In this document: one piece after another, positions 1 to 10,770 of the stretch
How the letters are laid out: the number at the start of each line of letters is the position of its first letter
How positions within the stretch are numbered: the first letter of the stretch is position 1
Source: Opisthorchis felineus
Lineage: Eukaryota > Platyhelminthes > Trematoda > Opisthorchiida > Opisthorchiidae
Assembly (NCBI GenBank): GCA_004794785.1
Contig: SJOL01001977.1
Span: forward strand, 19,213-83,212
Reading direction: 5' to 3'
Length of the DNA: 64,000 nucleotides
Program-made: the position numbers and the translations under genes
Notes under the pieces: generated by a model
Databases searched by the model: none
Told to the model about the DNA's origin: nothing
Seen by the model: only the letters and a program-made list of their open reading frames with translations

Positions 1-631
1 GTGGAGGTGGGATGTATAAACACCCGAGGATGAACGGCGGGCTAGCCCGATAGGCAGAAAGCCAAACAGAATCTGGGGTGTCCGTCAATAGCGGATCGTC
101 AATGGGGGAGACTTCCATTTCAGTTCTAGAGTACATGAGGCAGCCACCACCACGGCGGTGGGAACGATCAGAACGGAAGATAGTGTATCCCGGAAGAGAG
201 ATAAGAGCATCAGGCGTGCTAGGGGAGAGCCACGTCTCAGCGATGCATATGAAGGTTGGATAAGCTATAGTGGAGATAGCTTGGATGTAGTGCAATTTAG
301 GTAAGAGAGAGCGGGTGTTAATTGAAAGGACAGAAATATTAGTAGCCGGATTAGAGGACTTAGGTGGGGTTGCTAGTAGAAAGCTGGTGAGTCCGGGGAG
401 GTCAGTATGGAATGGAATAGCGACAGGGGAATTGGGAGTTCTCGAATTGGTGGGTGAGGTAGGACCAGTTAAAGATGTGTGAGAGTAAGATGCTGGGACG
501 TGCCATGGTTGGTCCGGAGACAGCGTTTGGGTGGCGACGCAGGCAGTGGGGCTCCGTGGTCTAATAGTTACAGGCTGGGTCGAGTAATCGTTTGTAGCAG
601 TGTCATCAACAACATTGGAGAATGGTACCAT
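1..631 (-). mobile_element. CR1-like LINE, 5' part of ORF2 with AP endonuclease domain, cut by window edge
   Basis: Reading the minus strand from an ATG at 631, the frame is open for 210 codons and leaves the window at position 2. After a ~97-residue Pro/Ser/Thr-rich leader come the endonuclease signatures SVLSINTRSLLPKL, FICIAETWLSP, SLPGYTIFRSDR and RRGGGCLMYS. This is the order INxRSL, I.I.ETWL, F..DR..RGGG known from CR1/Jockey-type LINE endonucleases. The Asn of the first motif and the Glu of AETW are intact. The remaining endonuclease and the reverse transcriptase should lie to the left. An in-frame stop (TGA) lies a few codons 5' of the ATG. Confidence 0.85.
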
Positions 632-2079
632 ATGTGGCAGTTGAATAGAGAATGGAGAATGTCACCGGTTTGGGATGCGTGTACTATCTTATTACCACAA
701 ACAAACACAGACAGCCACCAGCGGGTAATATAATCAGTGATAATATCGGTTAAACCAAGGGAAGTAAAGAAGCTTGGCACGCTACCCTCAACAACTTCGC
801 TGGTTGCGGAGATTTATGGTGAGGTGAGATGCCCTATGTTAGCAACCGGGGGTTCTTCCACCGAGGTAAGAAACAAACCAGTGCAGACGTAGGCCACTAA
901 TACCTGTAGATCGTAATATAGCGAAGAGATCATCGTGGGAACTCTGTAATATGCGTTACAAACAAGAATAATATATACTCCGGCATCGTAAGCAGACGGA
1001 TCGTGGTTAAATGAATCTGTCTCAAATATGTCAACTGACTACTGGGCCATAAATATGTACCGCCGAGTTTTAAGGGTCTTGGTAGCGAGAAGATGATCCA
1101 TGATGGGAACTGTAATAAGGTACCACAGATACGGGCGGACAAGTGGGTTTGCTGGATCCCACGATGGCCATTTGGAGCCGTTCGTAGACCTGATTTGTAG
1201 CTTGTGGTAGAATCGAAGTTCCTCCACTGAAGTGAAACTGTGCAATTGAGCTGGAGGTATTGAAGAAACCATGTACGAAGACAGGGATATCCGGAATGAG
1301 ACTAAAGTCTCCAGGGGAATTGAGAACGCGTAAAATAACTGAGAATGCGCGGGGTGTGGGGTTTATTTTATTGGTAGATATAGTAATCACGATGCTAGTT
1401 GAAGATCAATCTGTAGAAAGTCTGGAAAGCGCAAAGAAAGCAGAGGGGGCATAGCAGCTGCTGAAATGTCAGTAAGAGCAGGGCCAGAAAAAGGCTTCCT
1501 ATTGGACGCCAACATTGCTTAGAATTGCAGGAGACCTAGAGAAGCAACTCCCGTGAAAGGGAAACCACAGCATCCTAAATCTGTGAGAATGGGCCATAGC
1601 GGCAGAATCCTCAAATTTTGAGGGCTACCTCGCTAATGACAGTCTTACTGGTAAGTTTTCTATTGAGAATAAGGAGAACAAAGTCAAGGGTTTGACGGAA
1701 GATACCACGATAATCCCCAATTTTTCGCTTAGTGCGGATGGGCGTCTGGCTGCACGGCAGCCATAAACTCGGGAAGCCCGTGTGGGAGCAACCAGACATC
1801 CCGACGATAGAACATGGCCACACTGGAGTGGCGCGAAACAGTAAGTATTTGTTCCAGGCTTTGTGGGGCAACGAGAGTGCAAAGTATTCAAGGATATGAG
1901 GAAAATGAATGAACGAGCTTGAAAGAGAAATAGTAAGAAATGAATAGGTACTTGTCCAGCTCCAAGTGACATTTCGGTAGGTGAGTACCAGGGAACTTCG
2001 GGAGGACTGCAGCCGTGGTGCATGAACATTCACTGCTGAAGGCAATGTCAAGGGTGCAATGACTGCTTGTGAGTTGCCT
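632..2079. other. LINE 5' flank or unassigned repeat-like DNA
   Basis: Lies just 5' of the left-edge ORF2 on the minus strand, so an ORF1 or 5' UTR would be expected here. Minus frames at 1070-1390 (106 codons) and 1611-2051 (146 codons) have no family I recognise. Confidence 0.3.
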
Positions 2080-2525
2080 TACAAGGTGATACCCGTCTTT
2101 AACGTGGATCTAAGCCAGCAGAGGCTACAGAGCATAGGGGATTTATGTTGCGACAAGCAGATCTCAGGAAGTTTGAAGTTTGTTCGGATGTGGAGGAGCT
2201 TGTACGTAGGAAATAAATGTGGACAGGGGGTGGCCAGTTGAAAGTTGAAAAGCCCAGAGAGTTCCATTTTAAACGGATTAAATGCAAGCAAAACAGGAGT
2301 TCTCAAACTGGCGTGCGAGGTAGATTAAGTCAAAGATGCATGTGAGTAAGGTGTCGGGGCGCATTGTGATGAATACGGAGACTACGTTCTGGTGGTGACA
2401 CAGATCGTGGAGGACCATAGGGTTTCCGTAGGCCTAGAGAGTAGTGGATGGTGAGTTAAATGCCGGATTGTGCAGGTTTTTATCTCAGCCTTATCAGCGG
2501 CATCAGGGAATGGTAACGCACGTGG
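2080..2525 (-). mobile_element. Degenerate second copy of the same LINE ORF2 start
   Basis: DNA and frame fragments parallel the left-edge element: LPFPDAADKAEI versus VPFSNVVDDTAT, VTTRT versus VATQT, and RTPVLLAFNPF with LFNFQLATP versus RTPNSPVAIPF with LTSFLLATP. Stops and frame changes break it, and the endonuclease motifs are barely recognisable. Same orientation as the left-edge copy. Confidence 0.55.
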
Positions 2526-2702
2526 CCGCCGGACAGAAATGCCAGGGTTTAGGTCATGCAAGATGAATGGCAGAATCCCTTAGTATGTAGAGATGGGAGG
2601 ATATGGCAGGAGGCTTCTCAGAAGAGATTAAAACAATGGGTTCGGTGGTGCCTTAAGCACCAAACGGTGGGTCGAAATGTGGGGATAGCCAAATGAAGCT
2701 GA

Positions 2703-3300
2703 TTATAGGAGACGATATGTGGAGCGTAAATTAAGAGATGCAAGATAAGGAGATGGGACACGGAGCAGCGAAGTAGCTAGTGGATGAGTGGGCTCCGTTA
2801 ATGGTGAAAATAACCTCGCAGTGTGGAGGGTTTTGGAATGGTGAGATAAGGTACAGTTGAGGATGGTAGCGGCGGAGCTGCAGGTGCCCAAAGGTATCAG
2901 TGGAGAGCTCATGATCGTGAGGAAAAGATCCTGGGTTTGAATCGTACAGCGTGTTTTTGTGGCACTGTGGCATGAATCAGTGACAAGGCATGGCAAACTA
3001 AGGCCAGAGTCAAGCCCTAGATACCGAGGATTCGGGCAAGAATCAGTGCCCGAAAAATTGGGATAACATACCAAATCCAGCACTAATGGGGCTTTCGGAG
3101 GCTCATCCATGTCAAAACTGACAGCAATGTCATGGAAGAAGGAATACGAGGACACCAAGGGAGCTTTTGCGTAAGCGGCCACATTTACAAGGAGGCAGAG
3201 TTTTAGGCCGTGTGATATGGGAGGGCGCGTGCCCTCGCGCACGGCTACGATAGTAACGCCTTCGATTGTGGGATTCACCAAAGGGGCAATCATGTGAGAC
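2703..3300 (-). mobile_element. Probable decayed LINE endonuclease region
   Basis: Minus-strand frame of 224 codons (2703-3377). The portion LDLVCYPNFSGTDS and IQTQDLFLTIMSSPLIPLG resembles GDFNYPNI-W and (S)LLDLVLT---PLG-SDH of CR1-like endonucleases, in the right order and spacing. The catalytic Asp/Asn and Ser-Asp-His are not preserved, so it is a fossil if the call is right. Confidence 0.35.
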
Positions 3301-5859
3301 TTCCGGGATACCGGTGAGCCTGTGATATTCATCTGACTTGTCCGCGATGAAATACGATAGTCTGTCCGACAGTGCATGAGATTCGGGCCTTGCAGACACC
3401 TTTGTGCAGCACCAGAACGAGGTATTGGGCAATATGAAAAGTGAATGCGGATACCCCAGCAGCCTCCGAGATTTCAGGGATGGATGGGGGCCAACACAGC
3501 CTGATGCAACTGCACAAGAAACCGGGTTATCTGGCGGACTCAGTAAGTCGTAGCTTGAAGTGGGGCCCTCGACTGTTTTGCTCACGTGCCTCAGCGGCGA
3601 TCCGACGTGCGTTGTTGTCCCAGGATTTGGCTACATGAGAAGTGTCCGACTTATTCACACAAAATTTGTTGATAGGGGAGCTTTCAGTGGCCAACTTTTG
3701 AGGTTGAGATGGTGACTTTTCAGTGGGCTATCTTTACAGTTGAAGAACAGCAGATTTGACCTTCACGGTTTATAGTTTCTGGGTAAAAAACAGAGGGGCT
3801 CAGGATGTCAGTAGATTCACGGCATCAATTCCATCTCTGAGTAGCATTTATAGTAGGTGCAACCCGACTGGCTATGAATTTTGAAGTTGTCGATCTGTGC
3901 AGATGTCGTTTAGCATGAGATGTACTGCCAAGATATCGGGATCTGCACGTTAAAACTGCATGCGGTCGAGCGCGTTGCATACCAGGATCCGATGGCACCC
4001 TCTTTGAGTTGACAAATCCCAAGGGCCAGCACGTCAATAAAAATGGACATATTTCCAAGTTTTGGTAGATTACAAGCTGCATCAGAAATGCGAAGGCATA
4101 CAGTAAACTGAGAAGGAAGCCAGTTCATTTTCCATCCTATGCGCACAAGCTCCAAGGTTTGCCGGGTCTATCTGCGTCTGAGATCCTTCTGGTGGAGGAT
4201 AGAAAAGAAAATTGCTGTCTAGGGCGGGGACGGAAACGTTGGTTAGTGCCACCAAACAGCCCGAGGTTACTCGGAGCATTCTGTGAACCGGCTTCGAATT
4301 GCGGAGGGGTTGACAACTGGGCCTCTTGGCTTCAAGGAGTTTTCTTTATCGTCCTGAGGGGATGGATGATGGGGATTTATGGTCTGACAGCCACTTAGAG
4401 GAAGAAGACTGGAGTGATGGCATTATGTGTTATTTCAGTATAGGTCGAAGGATTTTTTGAGGCCACTAGAACGAATATAGCGTATGGTTCTCAGCTAGGT
4501 CGTATAAGAAGCCCACCAATCATGGCCGCCTGTGTGTTCGGATAGTCCAGTCTTTTACATTTGACTTCCCTTTAACAGCGACACCAGTGAATCTACTCAC
4601 TTTCAGTGTACATTATATTGCTGATACAAAACTTGCCATTTGTCTCATGTTCAAATTCCTCCATCCCTCCATTTCTATGTGCTCTTTTCGTGACCCTTGT
4701 TATTTACTCAACCGCCCAAGACCACTAACGGCCAGCAACGTTCTTCAGCTTCAGTTCAAGTCAACCGGCTTAATCATTGAACTGGTCGCACCTCGAGCCT
4801 CATTGTTCTACTTATCACGTGATAACCATGCATCCTTGGTTTTAACTTCTTCGCCGTTTCGTTGTTGCCCGCCACCTTCAAATTGTAACGGTCCTATCAT
4901 GCGCCAACTGCTCTCCTCCCTACAAGTTGGGAAGATAGGTAAAGATGGGTAGCAATACGTTGACAAAAATGAAGGCTAGACTGGGGGAAGGATAAAGAAG
5001 CGGGCCTTAAAGCATCAGGTGAACGCCAGCTTGAGATTTGGAGGATTTTCAACTGTAACGCGATATTAAAGAGCATAATTTGTTCATAAAAGTGAGCACG
5101 AAAACTAGAAGTTGGCGCCAAAGAATGAACCCACCAAACTTCAAGGGTTCTACTGCGGTTAAGTATGTGATGATTGTGGTGTGGATGGCAAAACTGGTTT
5201 CTTTTGTAAGCAAACGGGTGTGATAATCGAGAAGCAGGAAGGGATTGAAGCTAGGCTTGAGCGGTTTAATTTATGCGACCGTTGTTCAGAAAGTTGAGAC
5301 GCTTGCAAGATATTTCGTTGCACGTTTTACATGGCGATACGTGAAATGTACATTGAGATATCTTGCTGAAAATTATTACCGCAGTCTTCTCCAGAGCAGC
5401 AGAATTCTATCTTCTTGGGATCTTCTGCACTGGACGAATGGCGAGGCGGCTGGAACCATAAAAATGGATACGAAACAGCTTCACAATGAATGCTAAGGAC
5501 AGGTATAGTATTTTAAGAGTTGTTAATGAATAATTCAGTGCTATCATGTGGTCTTTTTCTCCCCAGTGTGTAACGACAAAGGAAACAGGACTGACGAAAG
5601 GGAGGTGACACAACGGGGCGCGAATTATCCCATCACCCCAATCAATTTATCAGCTATGAACCGTGTGCCATAGGCACAATGGTTCCAGCTGCTAGAGTTT
5701 CGATCACCAAAAAGTGGGAGGGTGCGGGAGCTACTGCCAAGCCTTGCAGCTGATGGTATATTTGGGTAGCTTGGGACCTGGGTAACTACGCACTAACAGT
5801 AATCGCTTTGGTGCATGAGCGCCATTAACTGCGTGATTGGGCCGTTTGACAGTGTCACT
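3301..5859. other. Unassigned, probably decayed transposon sequence
   Basis: Contains a 151-codon minus frame (3130-3585) and a 121-codon plus frame (4587-4952). Neither has recognisable motifs, splice context or codon regularity. No RNA gene or tandem array is seen. Confidence 0.3.
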
Positions 5860-6510
5860 AACCATTGCTGAGTTGAGTCCTGGGGTCCTATCGAAAAAGG
5901 CGGCAGTTGTCGACCCGACTAAGTTTTCTGGTTAGTGTTTTCATTCTTCAGTGCCAAGTAATACACTGTCCGCCTCTCGGGCGCTTCCAGTTAGCACAGG
6001 GCTGGGTGAAAATAGCTCCTTGAGGCAGGCGGTCTTCTGGCATGCGGAGTACATGTTCTGACTTGCGTTACCTATGAAGTTTAAGCAATTCATCTATCGC
6101 CGGAGAGATCCTTCTTCCTAGGACCGTTTGGCATGCCTTAGCATTACTAATCCGATGTTCCCACCAAACATGTCCAATGCTTCGGAAGAAAAGATGGTCA
6201 AACACTGACATCTTTCGTATGCCAACTGTGCGCTGAGGCCGCGTCTCTGCTCCATAAAGGAATATGGAGCCCTTGATAGACGAACTGAAGTCACGTTGTC
6301 ACCACAAGTGTCGAAGGTTGGCAAAAGATAACATGGCCTTTCCGATTCGGGACGTAATCTCATCCCCAGCCAGTCCATCGGAACTTATACAACCGCCCAG
6401 GTAGGAGAATTTATCCACTACGTTGATCGGCTTGCCCACAAGCAGAGATCTGGGTTTTATTCAACCCAATCGTGTGGCAGCACTACACTTTTAAGGGGTG
6501 AAGCACAAGC
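5860..6510 (-). mobile_element. RTE-type LINE, C-terminal end of reverse transcriptase, decayed
   Basis: Minus strand reads DKFSYLGGCISSDGLAGDEI, FANLRHLW, SVFDHLFFRSIGHVWWEHR and, after a frame change, HVLRMPEDRLPQG and RGGQCITWH. This is the thumb and tail of RTE-like reverse transcriptases abundant in flukes. There is an in-frame TGA after RHLW, and part of [13 protein letters not shown] is deleted. It is the same clade as the plus-strand copy near 29 kb. Confidence 0.75.
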
Positions 6511-8480
6511 CAAACCGTATTTGTAACGAAGTTATAGTTTTCTTGGAGCTACTGTAGTATGCCTTCTGTGAGCAGAGTGGCCTTATTTTACATTTTAAAT
6601 AGACAGAGATTTCGAGACAATGAGTGGAGCATTTGGGAGGACGGAAAAAATCTCCTCAACTAATGTCTAAGCTTGATAAATGTAGGCTCCGTTTTCAGGT
6701 TGTCTGACACAGTTGGCAGTGCACTGCAAAACCTCTGCGGATGTTTCCAAAATGTGGCTGATTGGAAACAATGTACAGTTAAATGGAACACACAAAAAGG
6801 TCCAGTAAATAACTTAGAATACTGACGCTTATTTGAAAATGGGAACAGATTGTCTGCTCTACTAGCACGAGGGCTGCCCGTGGACTGGGAATATGAATGT
6901 GCTTGTGGTACCCTATATCAATTTAAGGGTTCTGCCGATCTGCTGCTGGCAGCGCTGTGATGCTCAGCATAAAATGGCCCCGAAGTAGAAGGAGCACATC
7001 CGGTCTCTTCTGTCTGATCACTTATGAATATTACCCTCAGAAGTCCTGCCGAACGCATTATGGATGCCTTCATCTGTTTGGCCAACTGGGCTGGTGACTT
7101 CGTGGTCGTACGTGACGAGCTTTCATGAAAATACAAACGGCTTTTGACATACTGGTGATAATTTGCATTTCCCACAGCCTTGCACAAAACGTAGCGGGAG
7201 CAAAGGATCTCAGGTTACTGCAACCCAGCATCTCAGGCCCAACAACGTCACCACACCAAAATAAATGAACCAGCTCGCCAGCTTGTGTGGAGACTCGGTG
7301 AAGAAATTTCGGCGCAGGCTATGCACCTGTTTGTGGGTGGGTGCTAACTGCGAATCGGTCCTCTCTCAACCCATCCCTGAGAACAAGTAGCTCGTTGTTC
7401 ACACAGACTGGACACAGTGTCCTGCACGTACCCCAGCTAAACACGACCCTAAAACCCTGGGGTTTGCCTGGGGTATATGTCCATCATCCCCGAGGTGTTC
7501 CGTTGGCAAAGTTCCATTTCACCGGGATCAATGATTGCCAGGTTATACGCCGGCGCTTTTTCCAGCAAGCCTGAATCTACCTCTCCCTACACAATCCTTA
7601 GGCGTCGCAAACGTCTTAACTGACGAACAACCCATTTTCATCGCTTGTCCTTAGGCAAGCGTCTGTCAAGGCCGCGAGTGTCACGCTACGGTACGTGTAT
7701 AAAAACGCTACTATTACTAACACTGCAATGCCAAATAAGCTAAATGAGACCCGGTCATGAAAAACTCCGATAAAATATCCGTTGAATTTACGTGCCAACA
7801 CCAGCTGGGTCAACCTCGGCAGAGAGCTCTGGACGAAGAATTTTCGGGCAGCGAATGGTGCAGCCGAGAATGGCAACAAACGGTTGCGCCGCTATGTATA
7901 AAATATGCAGATCTACATGAAAAAAGCGTTCGGTTATCGACGGAGATTGAGTGTATTTAAGGAAACTAAAGGTAAGAAATCGTCTTGCCCCTAGCCCAGG
8001 TGAGACGAAGAAGCACGCAGAATTTTGTGCGTTGGGACATATAACGAAGGAATGGCACCATGTTTGAAAGGAATCCAAGCGACTTTGACGCACATTACTT
8101 TGAAAGTGGAAAAAACCCGGGTAATGAAAACGTGAAAAAAATCATCCACTATAATTTGCGTGACATTTCAAAATACCTCGCGTGCAATGCCCGCAAGTTG
8201 ACAACTCATGCTTGTGTCTTGTCCCAAAGTTAACATAATGACATATGCGAAGGCACTATAACCAATATCAAACACTGCATTAGAGTTCTATATTCGGTCT
8301 GCCCTTGTCACTTTATAAAAGAAGAAGTGGTAGCCTCAGATATGGAAAAATTCAATCAGCTGCCTAATCATTAAATTTCGTGCTCACCAATTGAGGTAAA
8401 ATTTGAAGCTTTTAATCTGTTTTATCGATCGTATTTTTGGACTGCAGATCATTTTCACTCTACCTGAGCGGCTTATAGTG

Positions 8481-8527
8481 AAATAAAATAAATAAATAAA
8501 TAAAAATTATAAATAAAAATAAAATAA
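8481..8527. repeat. AAAT/AAATA simple repeat
   Basis: A run of imperfect AAATA and AAAT units in an otherwise non-repetitive stretch. It could be a retroposon tail or an ordinary microsatellite. Confidence 0.85.
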
Positions 8528-8639
8528 TGCTATTTCTGGCGTCATCCGTTTCTCGATCCACGTCCTAGGACAGCCACACTAAAACTAGCCGTGATTATCA
8601 CAACCCCTAAAAACTCAACAACACTCACTTAGTTACTAA

Positions 8640-8770
8640 AAATTGAAGCAAGCAAGCGGAAAACTGGATTGACGCCGGGATTCAAACAACTGCCCACGGA
8701 TGCAGCGGGTCCAAGTTACATATTAACTGGCCACGCATGGCGGTTATTTAGCATTTTAGTTAACGCACTA
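8640..8770 (-). mobile_element. Possible degenerate tRNA-like (SINE) sequence
   Basis: On the minus strand GTGGCCAGTTAAT resembles an A box, and 50-60 nt further GTTTGAATCCCGGCG resembles a B box. No second copy of the flanks was recognised in the window. An AAAT-rich tract lies downstream at 8481-8527, as expected for a retroposed tail. Confidence 0.3.
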
Positions 8771-10099
8771 GGCCCCTTGCATTTCGATTGCTTAAAGTCA
8801 AGTGACGCTACCTGTTAACGCTTTTCTGAGAACAATTTTTGTAGGTCATTTCCCCGGCTTTGGCTCGTGGGCAGATCGGCTCCGGAACAACATACAATGC
8901 GTACAACGCAAAACTACTGCGCTGATAGCACAAATTGCGCAGTGATTCCCCTAACATGGCCATGAGCGGCCTACATTCGTCCGTTAGCCGCCCACATGGG
9001 AAGCCTCGGATTCATAGGGGGCGCCTAAGTAAACGTGAAGGAGCCACTCTCGGGCAACCCAAAATGGACGCACGCTGGTTAGGATGCCGCTGTTGTGGTT
9101 TATCAGGCGATGTTCCGGCATTTATTGGTGCTCATGCTCCTGTACCCCCTTCCAACTGCTTACCTAAGGGGCTATCACAAAAAGTTGAGCCTATTGGTAC
9201 TGTGATCGCACCTTGATCTATCCTTCTACGGCTTTCAACTGAGAGGGCGTTAAGGATTAGGGAGACTTTATTCGGGAACTTTATTGGTAAAATCAGTGGA
9301 AGAATTTCCCACCTAGTTGTGATGGGACCAATGGGCCAATCAGCTTCTCATCCTTCATGGGGCCTACTGCGTTCTCGAACGCAGCAGGGGAGGCAGACTG
9401 CATAAATTCCAAATGTGGTGAGAAATTACGCAAAATGGCTTGGAAGGGAACAAAACTGATAGCAACCGCTTTTTTAGACCCAAGCACATCATAAGCATAA
9501 AGTACAGGGGAGTGTAATATACCATGTAAGCGTGCTGTACTTCAAAGCCTAATGACCGACAATGAGTCGTTCTCGGGTTCATTATCGGTTTTAGTTTAGT
9601 TAGTGAAACACAGCCACCCAACCTCTCAAATGCACACCTTCGCTTACACAGCGGAAGCGGCTAAGAACCACTAAAGGCGTCCAAAAAATGTTCCGACCCG
9701 GAGCTTTGCATACAATAGTGTTGAAATATACCACGTTTGTGGCATCCGAACAGGGAAATTTCCCGGCTTCCAAAATGATGACGTGCCAGACGTGAACGTG
9801 ATCCTTTAGATATTCGCTCATATCAAGGGGATGCAACAACCAGAAAACGCATCAAAAACAAAAGAAGCTCGTGACCAGCGTCTGACATAATATTGGTCAG
9901 TGGTGCAGTGGAAACTTCAAAGTTTGAGGTTTCATCAGTGTTTATTAGTTCACGCTGATCGCATGGGACAGTTTGCAGTGCTACGGCGTGTACAACCCAT
10001 TCATGTACTCCAGAATGGATGTATACACCGGCAGATGCATTTTCTTTCGTGTGACAGAAACGGATCGTGGATAATGTCATCTGTGCAAATACATAGTTT

Positions 10100-10770
10100 C
10101 AGATGAAGCTGGCGCAGTTTTTCAGCATAGACCAGAAGACATTACGAAGATAGAGGCCAAAAAGGATTTGGGTATCTGGCTTACTTCAAACGCTTCCTTC
10201 TCCCTGTACCAGGAGAAATCGACTCACACGATATTCGCCGTTCTGCGGTTGATTCGGCGCACCTTCTCCCGTATTACTCGCATGGACTTCCAAATACTCT
10301 GTGGGGCCTATGTCAGACCGCCTCTCGAATACGCCAACCAAGTTGTCTACTCAGGGCGCACGAAGGACGTAACCCTCATTGAGCGTGTCCAGCGAGCTGC
10401 TACGAAAATGGTTGCCGGCCTTAAATCCGTGGACTACGAAATGCGTCTCGCGGCGCTTGACATCTTTCCCCTCGCGTATCGCCGCCTCCGAGGGGACCTA
10501 ATTCTTACTTAGGCCTTGTTTGAACAAGGGGTGGCTAACAGGTTTTTCACCGTTGAGCCAGCAACCACACGGCAAGGGACATGGTACGTAGATTTTCTGG
10601 CTCAGAGCGCACACTTTCATTAAACAACTTTTTCCTCATTTCAGGTAGTGGCTGCGTGGAATAACCTTTCTCCGACGGTCATCCACGCTCCTTCTAGAAG
10701 CCAGTTCAAAGCATTGTTAGACACTTGTTATACGAGTCCGCATGCTGGCAGGCATACTGCCCCGCGCTGA
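10100..10770 (+). mobile_element. CR1-like LINE, reverse transcriptase C-terminus, decayed
   Basis: Reads [74 protein letters not shown] and [18 protein letters not shown] motifs (here [14 protein letters not shown]). These are the standard motifs after the polymerase active site. Stops at 10510 (TAG) and near 10620 (TAA) interrupt it; frame fragments continue to VVAAWNNLSPTVIHAPS. It is opposite in strand to the left-edge element, so a separate insertion. Confidence 0.8.

Larger units (their letters stand above)
6511..10099. other. Unassigned intergenic DNA
   Basis: Holds only short frames without similarity, apart from the AAAT tract and the weak tRNA-like sequence at 8.5-8.8 kb. Sequence just above 6.5 kb may contain more of the RTE element but is unreadable as protein. 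Confidence 0.3.

Noticed and set aside
3130..3585. 151-codon minus frame as an independent gene
   Set aside because: No start context, splice sites or family motifs. It lies in a transposon-rich stretch.
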